A stretch of 64,000 bases of DNA from G963556115 sp963675945 (GTDB lineage: Bacteria > Planctomycetota > SZUA-567). The translations under genes were made by a program, and so were the position numbers. Positions within the stretch are counted from its first letter, which is position 1; each line of letters begins with the position of its first letter. The DNA lies in the NCBI GenBank assembly GCA_963675945.1, contig OY780932.1:2294001-2358000 (forward strand), read 5' to 3'. Positions 24,980 through 34,513 of this stretch are shown in pieces. The notes under the pieces were generated by a model. The model did no database searches and was not told where the DNA came from. It worked only from the letters and a program-made list of their open reading frames with translations.

Positions 24980-26557
24980 TCAGTCGATAACCAGCACCTC
25001 GGTCTCGTTGTTATTATCAACACTGGCGAAGCCGTAAAGCTCTTCCACATCCTGATTGAGGAGGCGGATACAGCCGTTGGAGGCCTTGTTGCCGATACTG
25101 TCCGGGTCGATGGTGCCGTGTATACCGAGTCCGGATTTGCTCCCGCCGCGTAGTGCCAACCAGCGACTGCCGATAGCGTGTCCGGGTTCACCGTATTTAT
25201 AGACCTTGCCGGTCTTGGGGTCTGTCCAGTTTGGCTCAGCATCCATCTTGAAGACCTCGTAATGACCGACCGGGGTCTCACTGCCAGTAGCGCCGGTAGC
25301 ACATCGGTAACGCTTGATAAATTTGCCGTCCAAATACCACGAGAGGGTCATACGCTGCTGATCCACCAGGATAAAGAGGCGTCCCGGGACAACCTTGAGG
25401 GTCATGCCTACCTTGAGGTTTTTCGGGTCTACCTGGTTGATCTCGGTTATTGAGGTCCAAGTGCCGAGTCCGTAATTACGGGCGATAGTGCTGATGTATT
25501 CTCCTGGTTCGACATTATGGAATACTGCACCGTTTACTTTGACCTTGGGGTTGAAGATTAAGGTCTCATTGAGATAGTTCAGCTTCTGGGCGATACCGGC
25601 CTCGGTTGCAGCGGGCAGGAAGCGTGCCCCGTCCATGCCGATAGCTGTCGAATAAGCATCGCGGATCGACTCCCATTTGCTTAGATCCTGATTCGACTGG
25701 ACATACCAGTAATACCAGGTGTTGGCAAGTGCTAGAGCTGAGAGCCTACCGGAGACGGTATCAGGATATTCGGTGTAGGATTTTTTCCAGGCGCTCTGCG
25801 CGGCATCCTCATTCTTGGCATATCTGTTGGCCAGACCCAGGCGGTAGTAGATGTCGGGGGCGAATTTGCCGAGAGTGGCGGCAGGGAGTTCCGCAAGTCT
25901 GGTGAGCTTGGTCAGTGCTGCGTTATAATCCTGCTTGGCGCTCAGAGCATCTGCAGCTTTTATCTCTTTGACAATGTCCTCAGGAGTGCTTGGAGTACCG
26001 GCAAGATTGTTGACCGTTGCGGCTACACTCTGGCCAAGGTTGTTGACTGTGTCACTTACCGTGGTTATGGTCTGATCGATAATATTTGCCTTGGCTGCGG
26101 GAGTGGCGGTTGCCTCCGGTTCAGACGTTGGAGTAGTTGTCGCGGTGTCCTCAGATAGCAACTCCTCCAGCCCCAGGTCATCTTCTCCGGCGTCCTCTGT
26201 AGTCGTTGTTAAGTCTATATTCTCCAGACCTAAATCATTAGCATCAGCGTTGGTGGTTTCAGTAGCTGTCTCCTTGGCGGTAGCAAAGGTAAGGTCTAAT
26301 TCTGCCGGTTGGGACGCGTTCTCTATCTTAATCTTAACGGGTTCAGGTTCTGATTCGACAATTTCAACTATCTCCGGAATTTTGTTCTCGTTAGCAATAA
26401 ATTCACGGTTGATCCAGTAACCTCCAGCAGAGGCTCCGGCGATTACGATCAGTATCAGCAGGAATACCGTTATTTTGGACATGCCCCGTCTGGGGGTGCT
26501 GCCAAGGCTTACGCCAGGGTACATTTTGAGTGGTCTCTTTTCTTCTTGTTCGCTCAT
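24980..26557 (-). CDS. L,D-transpeptidase (YkuD) with membrane anchor and LysM-like domain
   Basis: The 525-residue protein has a short cytoplasmic tail, one membrane helix (about 25-50), a long acidic, Thr/Ala-rich linker and a TPR-like helical region (about 190-320). A LysM-like module (YISTIARNYG...LKVGMTLKVVPG) and a C-terminal YkuD domain (about 395-525) follow. The catalytic motif is GIHGT...SNGCIRL, with the catalytic Cys in SNGCIRL. It should form 3-3 cross-links in peptidoglycan or attach proteins to it. ATG 26557 has CAGGAG. Confidence 0.88.
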   Translation of the reverse strand: MSEQEEKRPLKMYPGVSLGSTPRRGMSKITVFLLILIVIAGASAGGYWINREFIANENKIPEIVEIVESEPEPVKIKIENASQPAELDLTFATAKETATETTNADANDLGLENIDLTTTTEDAGEDDLGLEELLSEDTATTTPTSEPEATATPAAKANIIDQTITTVSDTVNNLGQSVAATVNNLAGTPSTPEDIVKEIKAADALSAKQDYNAALTKLTRLAELPAATLGKFAPDIYYRLGLANRYAKNEDAAQSAWKKSYTEYPDTVSGRLSALALANTWYYWYVQSNQDLSKWESIRDAYSTAIGMDGARFLPAATEAGIAQKLNYLNETLIFNPKVKVNGAVFHNVEPGEYISTIARNYGLGTWTSITEINQVDPKNLKVGMTLKVVPGRLFILVDQQRMTLSWYLDGKFIKRYRCATGATGSETPVGHYEVFKMDAEPNWTDPKTGKVYKYGEPGHAIGSRWLALRGGSKSGLGIHGTIDPDSIGNKASNGCIRLLNQDVEELYGFASVDNNNETEVLVID

Positions 26558-26605
26558 AATCTATCTACTCCTGTTGCTGTCTTCAACTCAGACTTAAGTA
26601 ATCTT

Positions 26606-26634
26606 ATAATATGTATACTAGCAGTAAAATTCAA
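26606..26634 (-). promoter_or_regulatory. Sigma70-type promoter for the L,D-transpeptidase gene
   Basis: On the minus strand TTGAAT (26634-26629) and TATTAT (26611-26606) are separated by 17 bases, about 50 bases before the start at 26557. Confidence 0.5.
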
Positions 26635-26700
26635 ATTAAATATTGTAATCATGTTATTGGTATGATTTCTGGGATAATCTGGAGGTGATAAAAGAAGAAG

Positions 26701-26732
26701 AGAAGATGTTCACAGGGAGATGAACGTCTTCT
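26701..26732 (-). terminator. Possible terminator of the flagellar gene cluster
   Basis: A 12-bp near-perfect hairpin (26701-26712 with 26721-26732) lies 26 bases past the stop of the last gene. On the minus strand it is followed by a T-rich stretch. Confidence 0.45.
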
Positions 26733-26757
26733 CTAGGGATAATATGGAAAGAAGGGA

Positions 26758-27090
26758 TTAGGCAATAATGTTGAGGTGGTGTGGGTGTCCGTCGTTATCC
26801 GGACCCATCGGCCAGTCCTCAAGTATCTCATCCTGATCAGGCTCCTCAGGTCGGCGGCGGTGACGCCTTCGCTGCTCTTGCTGTTGTTCCTGCTTCTCTT
26901 CGTCTTCACGGATGCCATGATTATCGGCGGATTCGGTCTGTTTTACCACCTCCTCGGCCTTGCGGGCGAATTCTTCGTTGAATGCGGTGTGCGCTTGAGC
27001 GCTGGAACGCTCAATATCTACCGCTCTATCCTGTATTTGGCTGATATAGCTGGCTTTCATAGCCTGATCACCCAGAACAATCGAAGTCAT
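26758..27090 (-). CDS. Hypothetical protein at the end of the flagellar cluster
   Basis: The 110-residue protein is helical in the first 60 residues (YISQIQDRAVDIERSSAQAH...EEVVKQTE). It then has a low-complexity Glu/Gln/Arg-rich segment and an acidic tail ending GHPHHLNIIA. No family is recognised. A strong AGGTGAG site precedes ATG 27090. It lies 164 bases downstream of fliA on the same strand, so a flagellar role is possible but unproved. Confidence 0.55.
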   Translation of the reverse strand: MTSIVLGDQAMKASYISQIQDRAVDIERSSAQAHTAFNEEFARKAEEVVKQTESADNHGIREDEEKQEQQQEQRRRHRRRPEEPDQDEILEDWPMGPDNDGHPHHLNIIA

Positions 27091-27254
27091 ATCTCACCTC
27101 AAGAAAATCGTGAAACCAAATAAACTGTAACCTCAGTATTCGATGTCAGATATAATTGCTAATCCTTCTATTTTGCTACAATTATACCCGCTACTATATT
27201 ATACACCACAAAACAGGGCTTATGCAAGTTTTTTTACAAAAAATGGAAATATTA

Positions 27255-28055
27255 CTATTGTACATGGGTCAGATGACGCTCGGAGAACTTCTCCTTGAGA
27301 AACTCCAGTATCTGGGCGTGGATCTGGCTGACCCGGCTTTCAGATAATTCGAGGATCTCGCCGATATCCTTGAGATTCAGATTATCGAAGTAGTACATTA
27401 CCAGTACCTGCTTCTGTTTTTCATTGAGTCCCTTGATGGCAATCTCCTTTATCTCCGCGCGCTGCAACTCGGTGAGAGGATTGGTAGCGGTCGTATCTGG
27501 GAGCATCTCTATCTGCCCCAGTTCGCCGTCATCATCCTCATCCCACTTACGGTTGAGCGATACGATGTTCTTTACCCGGGTATCCTTGATAAAGTCTTCA
27601 TATTGCTCCATATCCATCTCCATCTCCCGGGCGATCTCCTCATCATCGGGAATACGCCCGAGACGGGAACTGAGAGCGTCACGAGTTTTCTCCAACTGGT
27701 GGACGCGTACTCTGACCAATCTGGGGATCCAGTCCAGTCGGCGTAGCTCATCAATTATCTGTCCGGATATGCGTGAGCTGCAGTAGGTGGAGAATTTGAT
27801 CTCGCGATTGGGGTCGAAACGGTTGATCGCATCAATCAGTCCGAGCGTACCCCAGCCGATAAGGTCGTTGATATTCACATGATCCGGCAGTTTTGCCGCC
27901 ATACGCTCGGCGGTCTGGTAGACCTGGGGCATGTAGTACTCAATCAACGCATCACGGACATGCTGCTGTTTCTCGGTGACAAAGTCTTGCCAGAGTTGGG
28001 CGACATCATCTTCTGTCAAGGTTGATGGCGGGCCGTAGTATTCACTGTGTCTCAT
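27255..28055 (-). CDS. fliA: Flagellar sigma factor (sigma-28, FliA/WhiG type)
   Basis: The 266-residue RNA polymerase sigma factor shows region 2 (DLIGWGTLGLIDAINRFDPNR...FSTYCSSRISGQIIDELRRLDW), region 3 (RLGRIPDDEEIAREM) and region 4 (LNEKQKQVLVMYYFDNLNLKDIGEILELSESRVSQIHAQIL), all close to FliA. It should direct late flagellar genes. ATG 28055 has a GGGAG site. It follows flhF and a small membrane-protein gene. No FlgM-like anti-sigma gene is present in the window. Confidence 0.93.
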   Translation of the reverse strand: MRHSEYYGPPSTLTEDDVAQLWQDFVTEKQQHVRDALIEYYMPQVYQTAERMAAKLPDHVNINDLIGWGTLGLIDAINRFDPNREIKFSTYCSSRISGQIIDELRRLDWIPRLVRVRVHQLEKTRDALSSRLGRIPDDEEIAREMEMDMEQYEDFIKDTRVKNIVSLNRKWDEDDDGELGQIEMLPDTTATNPLTELQRAEIKEIAIKGLNEKQKQVLVMYYFDNLNLKDIGEILELSESRVSQIHAQILEFLKEKFSERHLTHVQ

Positions 28056-28110
28056 TGTTGTTCTCCCTGTTTAAAAAGTAGTGAATAAGTACCTCGTGTT
28101 TCTAAGTAAA

Positions 28111-28428
28111 TTATAAATCCTCGATATCGTCGGTGCTATCAGCATGTGGGGTGGTCGATATGGCGTTGAGGTAGAGCGATCTGGCGCGTTCACGCTTATC
28201 CTCTTCTTCATTCTCTTTTTCATCGAGAAATTCCCGTATCAGTGATATCCCCATCTTGGAGAGGATCATGCCCACAAAGAAGTAGCCGAAGATTATTACC
28301 AGTCCCTGACTGAACATCGATACTACATCGGAAGTAGAGAGACCGAGGAGTTTGCGGATGATCCAGGTAGTGGAAAATATAACAAAGGCTATAAGCGCAA
28401 AGAATGCAGCTAGTCTTCTGACAACCAT
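28111..28428 (-). CDS. Small membrane protein between flhF and fliA
   Basis: The 105-residue protein has two predicted membrane helices (about 5-26 and 40-64) and a charged, acidic cytoplasmic tail (DEKENEEEDKRERARS...DDIEDL). The position between flhF and fliA is where flhG usually sits, but there is no P-loop or MinD-like sequence here. AAGGAG precedes ATG 28428, and the gap to flhF is 16 bases. The function is unknown. Confidence 0.7.
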   Translation of the reverse strand: MVVRRLAAFFALIAFVIFSTTWIIRKLLGLSTSDVVSMFSQGLVIIFGYFFVGMILSKMGISLIREFLDEKENEEEDKRERARSLYLNAISTTPHADSTDDIEDL

Positions 28429-28444
28429 TTTTTACTCCTTTCTA

Positions 28445-29803
28445 CTATTCAGCTTCCGTAGTCAAATCGGCGGTTATAGCGCTTGTGCGGGATTCGGCGA
28501 TAAGACGGCCGATAGCATGTCGGTCTGCCGGATATAGCCCGTTGGCGCAGGTCGAGCCGGAGGTTATATATGAAATATCTGTATTAATCTTACTGGCGAC
28601 ATTGAGAATCATGCCAAAAGCAGCCGAGGCGTCAATCTTGCTGAAGATTATCCGGTTGAAGTTTAGAGCCTGATAACTCTCGATTACCGCCATCGCTGTG
28701 CGCTCAGTCATCGACACTGGCAGGAGCAGATGGGTCTCATCGACATTGGCGACCCGGAGAATCTCTTTGAGTTCAAGAATTCTGTTATGCTCCTTATGTG
28801 GAATACCGCCGGTATCGATCAGAATAAGATCCTTGTCGGCCATATTATGCACCTGATCAGCCATGGCTGCCGGGGTGTTGGCCGTGACCAGCGGGAGTTG
28901 CATGATAGTCGTCATGGCACGTAGTTGTGACTCGGCGCCGGGACGGTTCAGATCCTCGGTGATCAGTCCGACGTTCTTTTTATGTCCGATCATAGCATCA
29001 AAGGCGATCTTGGTCAGAGTCGTGGTCTTGCCGCCGCCGTTAGGGCCGACTATGGCAATTACCGTCGGGCGGTTGTTGAGACGGTTGTAATTTGTCGGCG
29101 GTGCGACATGGATATACTTGGATATCTCCGCGGCTATATGCTCCATTATGCTGTTGCGTTCAAGGGCGTTGAAGGGCATATCCCGCTGGAGTTTTTCAAC
29201 AATGGTACGCGCTTCGTTGGCATTGACCTCATTCTCCACCAGCGATTGATAGCTGTCCAGTAGCGCTTCGCCGACCTCGGGGATGGCACCGCGTGCCTGG
29301 ATACTGGTAAGTCGGAGTATCTCCTGACGCATCTGTGCCATTAATTGTTCGGTGACACTGTTGGCATAATCCGCGCTTAGTTCCTGCGTTGGGCGGGGAG
29401 TATGGGCGGCAGCACCTTGAGTGGCTGTTCCTTGGTCGTGCGTCTGTGCCGGTTCAGCCGCGCTGGCGGCTGGTGACGCTTGTGACGCTTCACGGTACAT
29501 TTCAAACGGGGTCTTGGGACGCCGAGGTGGAACCGGGGTATCGGAGTAGTCATTCTCTACAGGTGAGGTTGGGCTTGCGCTCTGAGGTCGACGGTAGCGC
29601 GGGGTAACCTCATTGAGAATACTGGGTGCGGCGCTGGCAACAATTTCGACGATCTCTTCGCCGCCGCCGAGCTTGAAGAAGTTTCGGTTCTTTCTGATCC
29701 GTTTCTCGATAATGCAGGCATTCTCACCAAGGGCAGCTTTGACCTTGCTGATTACTTCCTGTACATCCTTGCCTTGAAATGTTCTATGTTGGCTACTTGA
29801 CAT
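28445..29803 (-). CDS. flhF: Flagellar SRP-like GTPase FlhF, divergent G motifs
   Basis: The 452-residue protein has an N-terminal FlhF motif (FQGKDVQEVISKVKAALG), a Pro/Ala/Thr-rich linker (about 75-140), an N domain (about 145-220) and a G domain. The G1 loop is GPNGGGKTTTLTK instead of the usual GPTGVGKTTT, the next box is EDLNRPGAESQL where DTYRxxAxEQL is expected, and G3 is DTGG instead of DTAG. FlhF places the flagellum at the cell pole. It sits directly downstream of flhA, as is usual. Confidence 0.9.
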   Translation of the reverse strand: MSSSQHRTFQGKDVQEVISKVKAALGENACIIEKRIRKNRNFFKLGGGEEIVEIVASAAPSILNEVTPRYRRPQSASPTSPVENDYSDTPVPPRRPKTPFEMYREASQASPAASAAEPAQTHDQGTATQGAAAHTPRPTQELSADYANSVTEQLMAQMRQEILRLTSIQARGAIPEVGEALLDSYQSLVENEVNANEARTIVEKLQRDMPFNALERNSIMEHIAAEISKYIHVAPPTNYNRLNNRPTVIAIVGPNGGGKTTTLTKIAFDAMIGHKKNVGLITEDLNRPGAESQLRAMTTIMQLPLVTANTPAAMADQVHNMADKDLILIDTGGIPHKEHNRILELKEILRVANVDETHLLLPVSMTERTAMAVIESYQALNFNRIIFSKIDASAAFGMILNVASKINTDISYITSGSTCANGLYPADRHAIGRLIAESRTSAITADLTTEAE

Positions 29804-29854
29804 TATCGCTCTTCTCTTCTTGACCTTTCACTAATTTGTTGCACTATGCCGCGT

Positions 29855-32017
29855 TTATAAATTTGCCTTTACCATGCCGACACTCTCGACCTTGAACTCC
29901 GGGAGCACCTCGTTGTAGGAGATAACTGCGAGGGTTGACAGGGCGTTCTCGGTCATGCGCTTGACCTGCATCCTTATCTGCGGGCTGGTGATGAGCAGCG
30001 CCGAGTGGCCATTCTGCAGCTGGAGCTGTACCTGTTCGGCAATACCGTCGATGATCTTCTTCTGGGCGTCCGGACGGAGGGTGAGGAAGGAGCCGGCGTC
30101 GCTGTGCTCTATCCGCTTGGCAATAGTATCCTCCAGAGCCGGATCAAGCATGACCACATGGAGAATATTGTTTTCGGCGTAATCATTGCAGATCTGCCTG
30201 GATATCTTGTTACGACAGTGAGCAGTGATAATCTCTGGATCACGGGTGCGTCTGCCAATTTCAGCCATGACCTCCAAGAAGGCCGGGAGGTTACGGATTG
30301 ATACCCGTTCACGCAGCAGATTTGCCAGAACCTTCTGAATATCGAAGGGTGAGAGGGGTTCCGGCGTAACCGCTTGCACCAGATTCGGCATACTCTCCTT
30401 GACATTGTCCAGAAGCCTGCGCACCTCCTCGCTGGTAAGCAGTTCGTGAGAACGGCTGCGGATAACCTCGGTAAGATGGGTGGCGACCACGGTCTCGGCA
30501 TCGACCACGGCGTAGCCCATCTGTTCGGCCTTCTCCCGTTGGCTCTCGTTGATCCAGACTGCCGGCATGCCAAAGGCCGGTTCGACCGTGTCTATGCCGC
30601 GTATCTTGTCGGTGGTGGCGCCGACATCCATCGCCAGATATTTGTCCGGCTCGATGAGCGCCTTGGTAACCGGGTTGCCTTGAATCTTGATGGCGTACTC
30701 GTTGGGTTGCAGATCCATATTGTCCCGGATTCTGATGGGGGGTACGATAATACCGAGTTCCTGCGCCATCTGCTGTCTGATCATCGATACCCGGTTGAGT
30801 AGTCCGCCCCCACCCGACTCGGATTGGGACATGTCCACCAGGGGCACCAGCCCGTAACCTACCTCCAACTCCATTGGATCAATACGCAGGAAGTCTTCAA
30901 CTTTCTCTTCTTTCGGCTCGGACTTGGCGGCTTCTTCTGCGGCGGCGGCTTCTTCTGCCTCTATCTGCTTCTTGCTCTTGACCGGGCCCTTACTGAGCCG
31001 CCACCACCAGACCCCGGCGGCAACTGAGATGCTCATAAAGGGGATGAATGGGAAAGGGGTTAGCCCTACTAGACCGGTAAACGCGATCGCGCCGATCAGG
31101 AGGCTACAGATACCCAAGGCTTTACGGTGGTTGAGGAGCTGATCGATGATCTGACCGCCAAAGTCGTCACGCCGGTTACCACGGGTGACCAGGATACCGG
31201 AGGCGATACTGATGAGCAGTGACGGCACCTGACCCACCAGACCGTCGCCGATAGTCAGCTTGGTGAAGATTTGACCGGCTTCCAAAAAACTCATGCCGCC
31301 GATGGCTACACCGATAACCAGGCCGGCGCCGATATTTACCCCGGTGATGATCAGACCCGCTACCGTATCACCACGTACAAACTTGGCAGCACCATCCATT
31401 GCTCCGTAGAAGTCGGCCATCTGTCTGATCTCGTCACGCTTCTCTCTGGCTTCGTCCTCAGTGATTATACCGGCGTTGAGGTCGGCGTCGATGGCCATTT
31501 GTTGACCCGGCATGGCATCGAGGGTAAATCTAGCTGCAACCTCGGCGATACGGGTCATACCCTTGGTGAGGACGATAAACTGGATGACGACCAGGATAAT
31601 GAAAATTACAATACCCACAACAAAGCCGAAGGTCTCACCGGTGGAGCCGGTTACGAAATTACCGAAGGAGTAGATGATCTCACCGGCGGCATGATCCTGA
31701 TCCTCTGGGGCATTGGTCAAGATGAGCCGGGTGGTGGCGACATTCAGCGCGAGTTTATAAAGGGTTAGTATCAGCAGCAGCGACGGGAAACAGGTCATAT
31801 CATTGGGCTTGTCGATATAGACGCACGCCAGCAGCACCATGAGGCCGAGGGCGATATTTATACCGAGAAGGAAGTCCATTAGAAATAGTGGCATTGGGTA
31901 GATAATGATGACCAGAGTGCCGATCAGGAAGAAGGGTATGATTGACTGCTTGACATTGCTGAAGTTACTCAGCAAGCCGATTACTCTGCTCCTTAGATCT
32001 ACTGCCGCGTCTGCCAT
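29855..32017 (-). CDS. flhA: Flagellar export gate protein FlhA
   Basis: The 720-residue protein has an N-terminal half with about eight membrane helices and the FHIPEP signature region (RFTLDAMPGQQMAIDADLNAG). The C-terminal cytoplasmic half carries subdomains for docking chaperone-substrate complexes. It forms the nonameric export ring of the type III flagellar system. A highly charged Glu/Ala/Lys linker (about 355-380) joins the halves. ATG 32017 is 46 bases after flhB. Confidence 0.96.
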   Translation of the reverse strand: MADAAVDLRSRVIGLLSNFSNVKQSIIPFFLIGTLVIIIYPMPLFLMDFLLGINIALGLMVLLACVYIDKPNDMTCFPSLLLILTLYKLALNVATTRLILTNAPEDQDHAAGEIIYSFGNFVTGSTGETFGFVVGIVIFIILVVIQFIVLTKGMTRIAEVAARFTLDAMPGQQMAIDADLNAGIITEDEAREKRDEIRQMADFYGAMDGAAKFVRGDTVAGLIITGVNIGAGLVIGVAIGGMSFLEAGQIFTKLTIGDGLVGQVPSLLISIASGILVTRGNRRDDFGGQIIDQLLNHRKALGICSLLIGAIAFTGLVGLTPFPFIPFMSISVAAGVWWWRLSKGPVKSKKQIEAEEAAAAEEAAKSEPKEEKVEDFLRIDPMELEVGYGLVPLVDMSQSESGGGGLLNRVSMIRQQMAQELGIIVPPIRIRDNMDLQPNEYAIKIQGNPVTKALIEPDKYLAMDVGATTDKIRGIDTVEPAFGMPAVWINESQREKAEQMGYAVVDAETVVATHLTEVIRSRSHELLTSEEVRRLLDNVKESMPNLVQAVTPEPLSPFDIQKVLANLLRERVSIRNLPAFLEVMAEIGRRTRDPEIITAHCRNKISRQICNDYAENNILHVVMLDPALEDTIAKRIEHSDAGSFLTLRPDAQKKIIDGIAEQVQLQLQNGHSALLITSPQIRMQVKRMTENALSTLAVISYNEVLPEFKVESVGMVKANL

Positions 32018-32063
32018 TATCTGCTATCCTTCATATATTATTGTAAAATTAAGTTGTTCTGTA

Positions 32064-33155
32064 CTAGGCCGCTGGTGGTTTCCGGTTTTTGAAGGCGGCG
32101 CGTTTGTTTTCATCCAGAACGTGAGCGAGAATATCCGCAACCGCCTGGAAGAGTTCTGGCGGTACCGCGTCACCTAGCTCAAGCTGGTATAATTGACGTG
32201 CCAGCCAAGGTTCCTGCCAAACCGGTACATTCGCCGCCTTGGCCTGTTCTATAATCTTCATAGCTATGTTATTCTTACCCTTAGCGACAACTTCGGGGGC
32301 GTTCATATCCGGTTTATACTTGAGCGCTACCGCGTAGTGAGTCGGGTTTCTGACGACGACCTCAGCATTGGGTACTTCTTGCATCATACGCTGTTTGGCT
32401 AACTCATACATCTTCTGTAGACGCTTGCCCTTAATCTTTGGGTCACCTTCGGCATTCTTATGCTCGTCCTTGACCTCTTGCTTGCTCATCTTCAGCGAAT
32501 CCTTGTGCTTCCATTTCTGATAGATATAGTCGATGACGCCGAGTATGAAGAGAATCAGCGCCAGGCGGAAGGCAATCTCCCAGACATTCTCCAGGACATA
32601 CTTGAGACAGGCACGGGTCTCTAAAAAGTATAGAACAATTGAATCACCGTAAATTCCGGATATAAAGTCATAGGCTATGACCATAATAAGTATAATCTTG
32701 GCTATATTCATCAGCAACATGACCAGCTTCTTGGCACTGAATAGCTGCTTGACACCGTTTACCGGGTTGAGCGCTTCCAACTTGAACTTGATTGCATCCC
32801 AGGATATATGCAGACCTACCATATATACATTTACGATTATAGCGAAGAGTACTACCAGTATTAAAAACGGGCTGACTGCGTACGCACAGAACTGTAGCGC
32901 GGTCATCAGGTATATATCTACATCCTGCGCTTCTGGTGCCAGTGTGTTGGGCAGGTACTCTGCTATAGTCCGGATAATGGCTGAACCGATAGTCTCTTCG
33001 ATCCAGGGCGCGAGATACCAGAGGCTGATTACCCCGCCCAGAAGAATGACCGAGGCACTCAAATCCTGGCTCTTGCCAACCTGACCCTCATTGCGCGCAT
33101 CGTCCATGCGCTTGGAGGTTGGTTCTTCTGTCTTGTCGTCAGCGTCGTCAGCCAT
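32064..33155 (-). CDS. flhB: Flagellar export switch protein FlhB
   Basis: The 363-residue protein has four membrane helices and a C-terminal cytoplasmic domain with the self-cleavage motif NPTH in VVVRNPTHYAVALKY (about residue 272). FlhB switches the export apparatus from rod/hook to filament substrates. The start ATG 33155 fits the standard MADDADDKTEEPTSKR N-terminus. It follows fliR by 72 bases. Confidence 0.95.
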   Translation of the reverse strand: MADDADDKTEEPTSKRMDDARNEGQVGKSQDLSASVILLGGVISLWYLAPWIEETIGSAIIRTIAEYLPNTLAPEAQDVDIYLMTALQFCAYAVSPFLILVVLFAIIVNVYMVGLHISWDAIKFKLEALNPVNGVKQLFSAKKLVMLLMNIAKIILIMVIAYDFISGIYGDSIVLYFLETRACLKYVLENVWEIAFRLALILFILGVIDYIYQKWKHKDSLKMSKQEVKDEHKNAEGDPKIKGKRLQKMYELAKQRMMQEVPNAEVVVRNPTHYAVALKYKPDMNAPEVVAKGKNNIAMKIIEQAKAANVPVWQEPWLARQLYQLELGDAVPPELFQAVADILAHVLDENKRAAFKNRKPPAA

Positions 33156-33227
33156 AATATTCTCTTAAAAACAATTAAATACGTACCATTAACACAATAA
33201 TAACTGCTACCTTGTAGCAGCGAAAAA

Positions 33228-34112
33228 TCAATAACCTCCAGCGGTCAAAGGCTGTTCCGGTCCCATCTGCGCTACGGTTTGAGCGAGTAATTCCAGCATT
33301 TCATGCCAGATACCGTCTCCGGTATTGTCAAACCAGATATGACCTTCGCCAGAGCCGGCAAAAGCAGTGCAGACACCGGGGATCAGTAGCATTATCGAGA
33401 TCAGACCGAGGGTAACCCGTAGCGGCATTCCGAAGACCATGATGTTCATCTGCGGCATGGTGCGGGTGACAAAGCCGATTATCACACTGATAATCAGAGT
33501 GATAGCTATGACCGGCATCGCTACCTGCATGGTTGACTTGAACATCAATCCTATCTGGAGTTCGGAACCTTCAAGGCAGGCGAGCAGAAATTGTGGAAAT
33601 AGCAGATCGCCCAGCCCAATAACCTCATAACTTCTGTCCAGCAGCCAGATGATATACAGATGGAGATTGAGGATTAAAAAGACCAGTCCGGCTATCTGTC
33701 CCCATAAGTAGCCGACCAGCGATACACTCAGATCACTCAGCGGATCCATTACTGTTGACATGGAGAATCCTATCTGCTGCCCGCAAAGTTGACCCGCAAG
33801 TTCTACCGCGCCTAGGATAATATTGGATAAAAAGCCTATAGCTACACCGACAAGCATCTCCTGGCATACCAGAAATGCAATGTCTGAGGCGTTGAGAATG
33901 GTGTTCTGATCCCAGTGCCAGGTCGTCCTGGCTGTGGGGTATATCATAAAGGTCAGGAATATGGCTATAACTGCCTTGTAACGAACCGGAATCTGCATTG
34001 AGGAGAAGAATTGCGAACTCATGACCATTGCCCCCATACGTACTAAAACCAGACCGAATACAAAGTATCCCATCAAGGTTTGATCAAGTTGTACAAATTC
34101 GCCAAATTCCAT
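33228..34112 (-). CDS. fliR: Flagellar export protein FliR
   Basis: The 294-residue protein has about six membrane helices. The conserved opening (LVLVRMGAMVMSSQFF) and the central GQQIGFSMSTVMDPLSD segment mark FliR, part of the FliPQR export core in the basal-body membrane. A hydrophilic C-terminal tail of about 40 residues exceeds the usual length. ATG 34112 is clear; the ribosome site is weak. It lies between fliQ and flhB. Confidence 0.92.
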   Translation of the reverse strand: MEFGEFVQLDQTLMGYFVFGLVLVRMGAMVMSSQFFSSMQIPVRYKAVIAIFLTFMIYPTARTTWHWDQNTILNASDIAFLVCQEMLVGVAIGFLSNIILGAVELAGQLCGQQIGFSMSTVMDPLSDLSVSLVGYLWGQIAGLVFLILNLHLYIIWLLDRSYEVIGLGDLLFPQFLLACLEGSELQIGLMFKSTMQVAMPVIAITLIISVIIGFVTRTMPQMNIMVFGMPLRVTLGLISIMLLIPGVCTAFAGSGEGHIWFDNTGDGIWHEMLELLAQTVAQMGPEQPLTAGGY

Positions 34113-34166
34113 CTCTGTGTCTTTCTTATTAATTAATGTTGGGTCGCCTCAACCTCGCCTCAGGCT

Positions 34167-34445
34167 TCACCCGCCGGCCAGCAGCGACATATGCGACCAG
34201 AGATCCTCGGTGTACTCGGTCAAAAGCTGTATCATCCAAGAGAGTGCGAGCAGGGTTACACCCATGACCGCCATTAACTTTGGGACAAAGGTGATGGTCA
34301 TCTCCTGGACACTGGTGACGGTCTGGATCAGACTGATAAAGACCCCGACAACCAGCGATGTCAGCAGCACCGGCATTGAGAGCAGCACTGCGGTAAACAT
34401 TGTGTGCTGAGCAATATCGATAATGCTCTGAACGGTTGGAATCAT
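34167..34445 (-). CDS. fliQ: Flagellar export protein FliQ
   Basis: The 92-residue protein has two membrane helices and the typical LTSLVVGVFISLIQTVTSVQEMT pattern of FliQ, shown here only in part. It forms four copies around FliP in the export core. Start ATG 34445 is preceded by AAGGGGGGGG, a run of eight G on the minus strand (34453-34460), at ribosome-site distance. Confidence 0.92.
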   Translation of the reverse strand: MIPTVQSIIDIAQHTMFTAVLLSMPVLLTSLVVGVFISLIQTVTSVQEMTITFVPKLMAVMGVTLLALSWMIQLLTEYTEDLWSHMSLLAGG

Positions 34446-34513
34446 ATTATTACCCCCCCCTTAATTGTGACGAACGTGAAAACTATATATCTTACTCACT
34501 ACTACTCTGTGTC

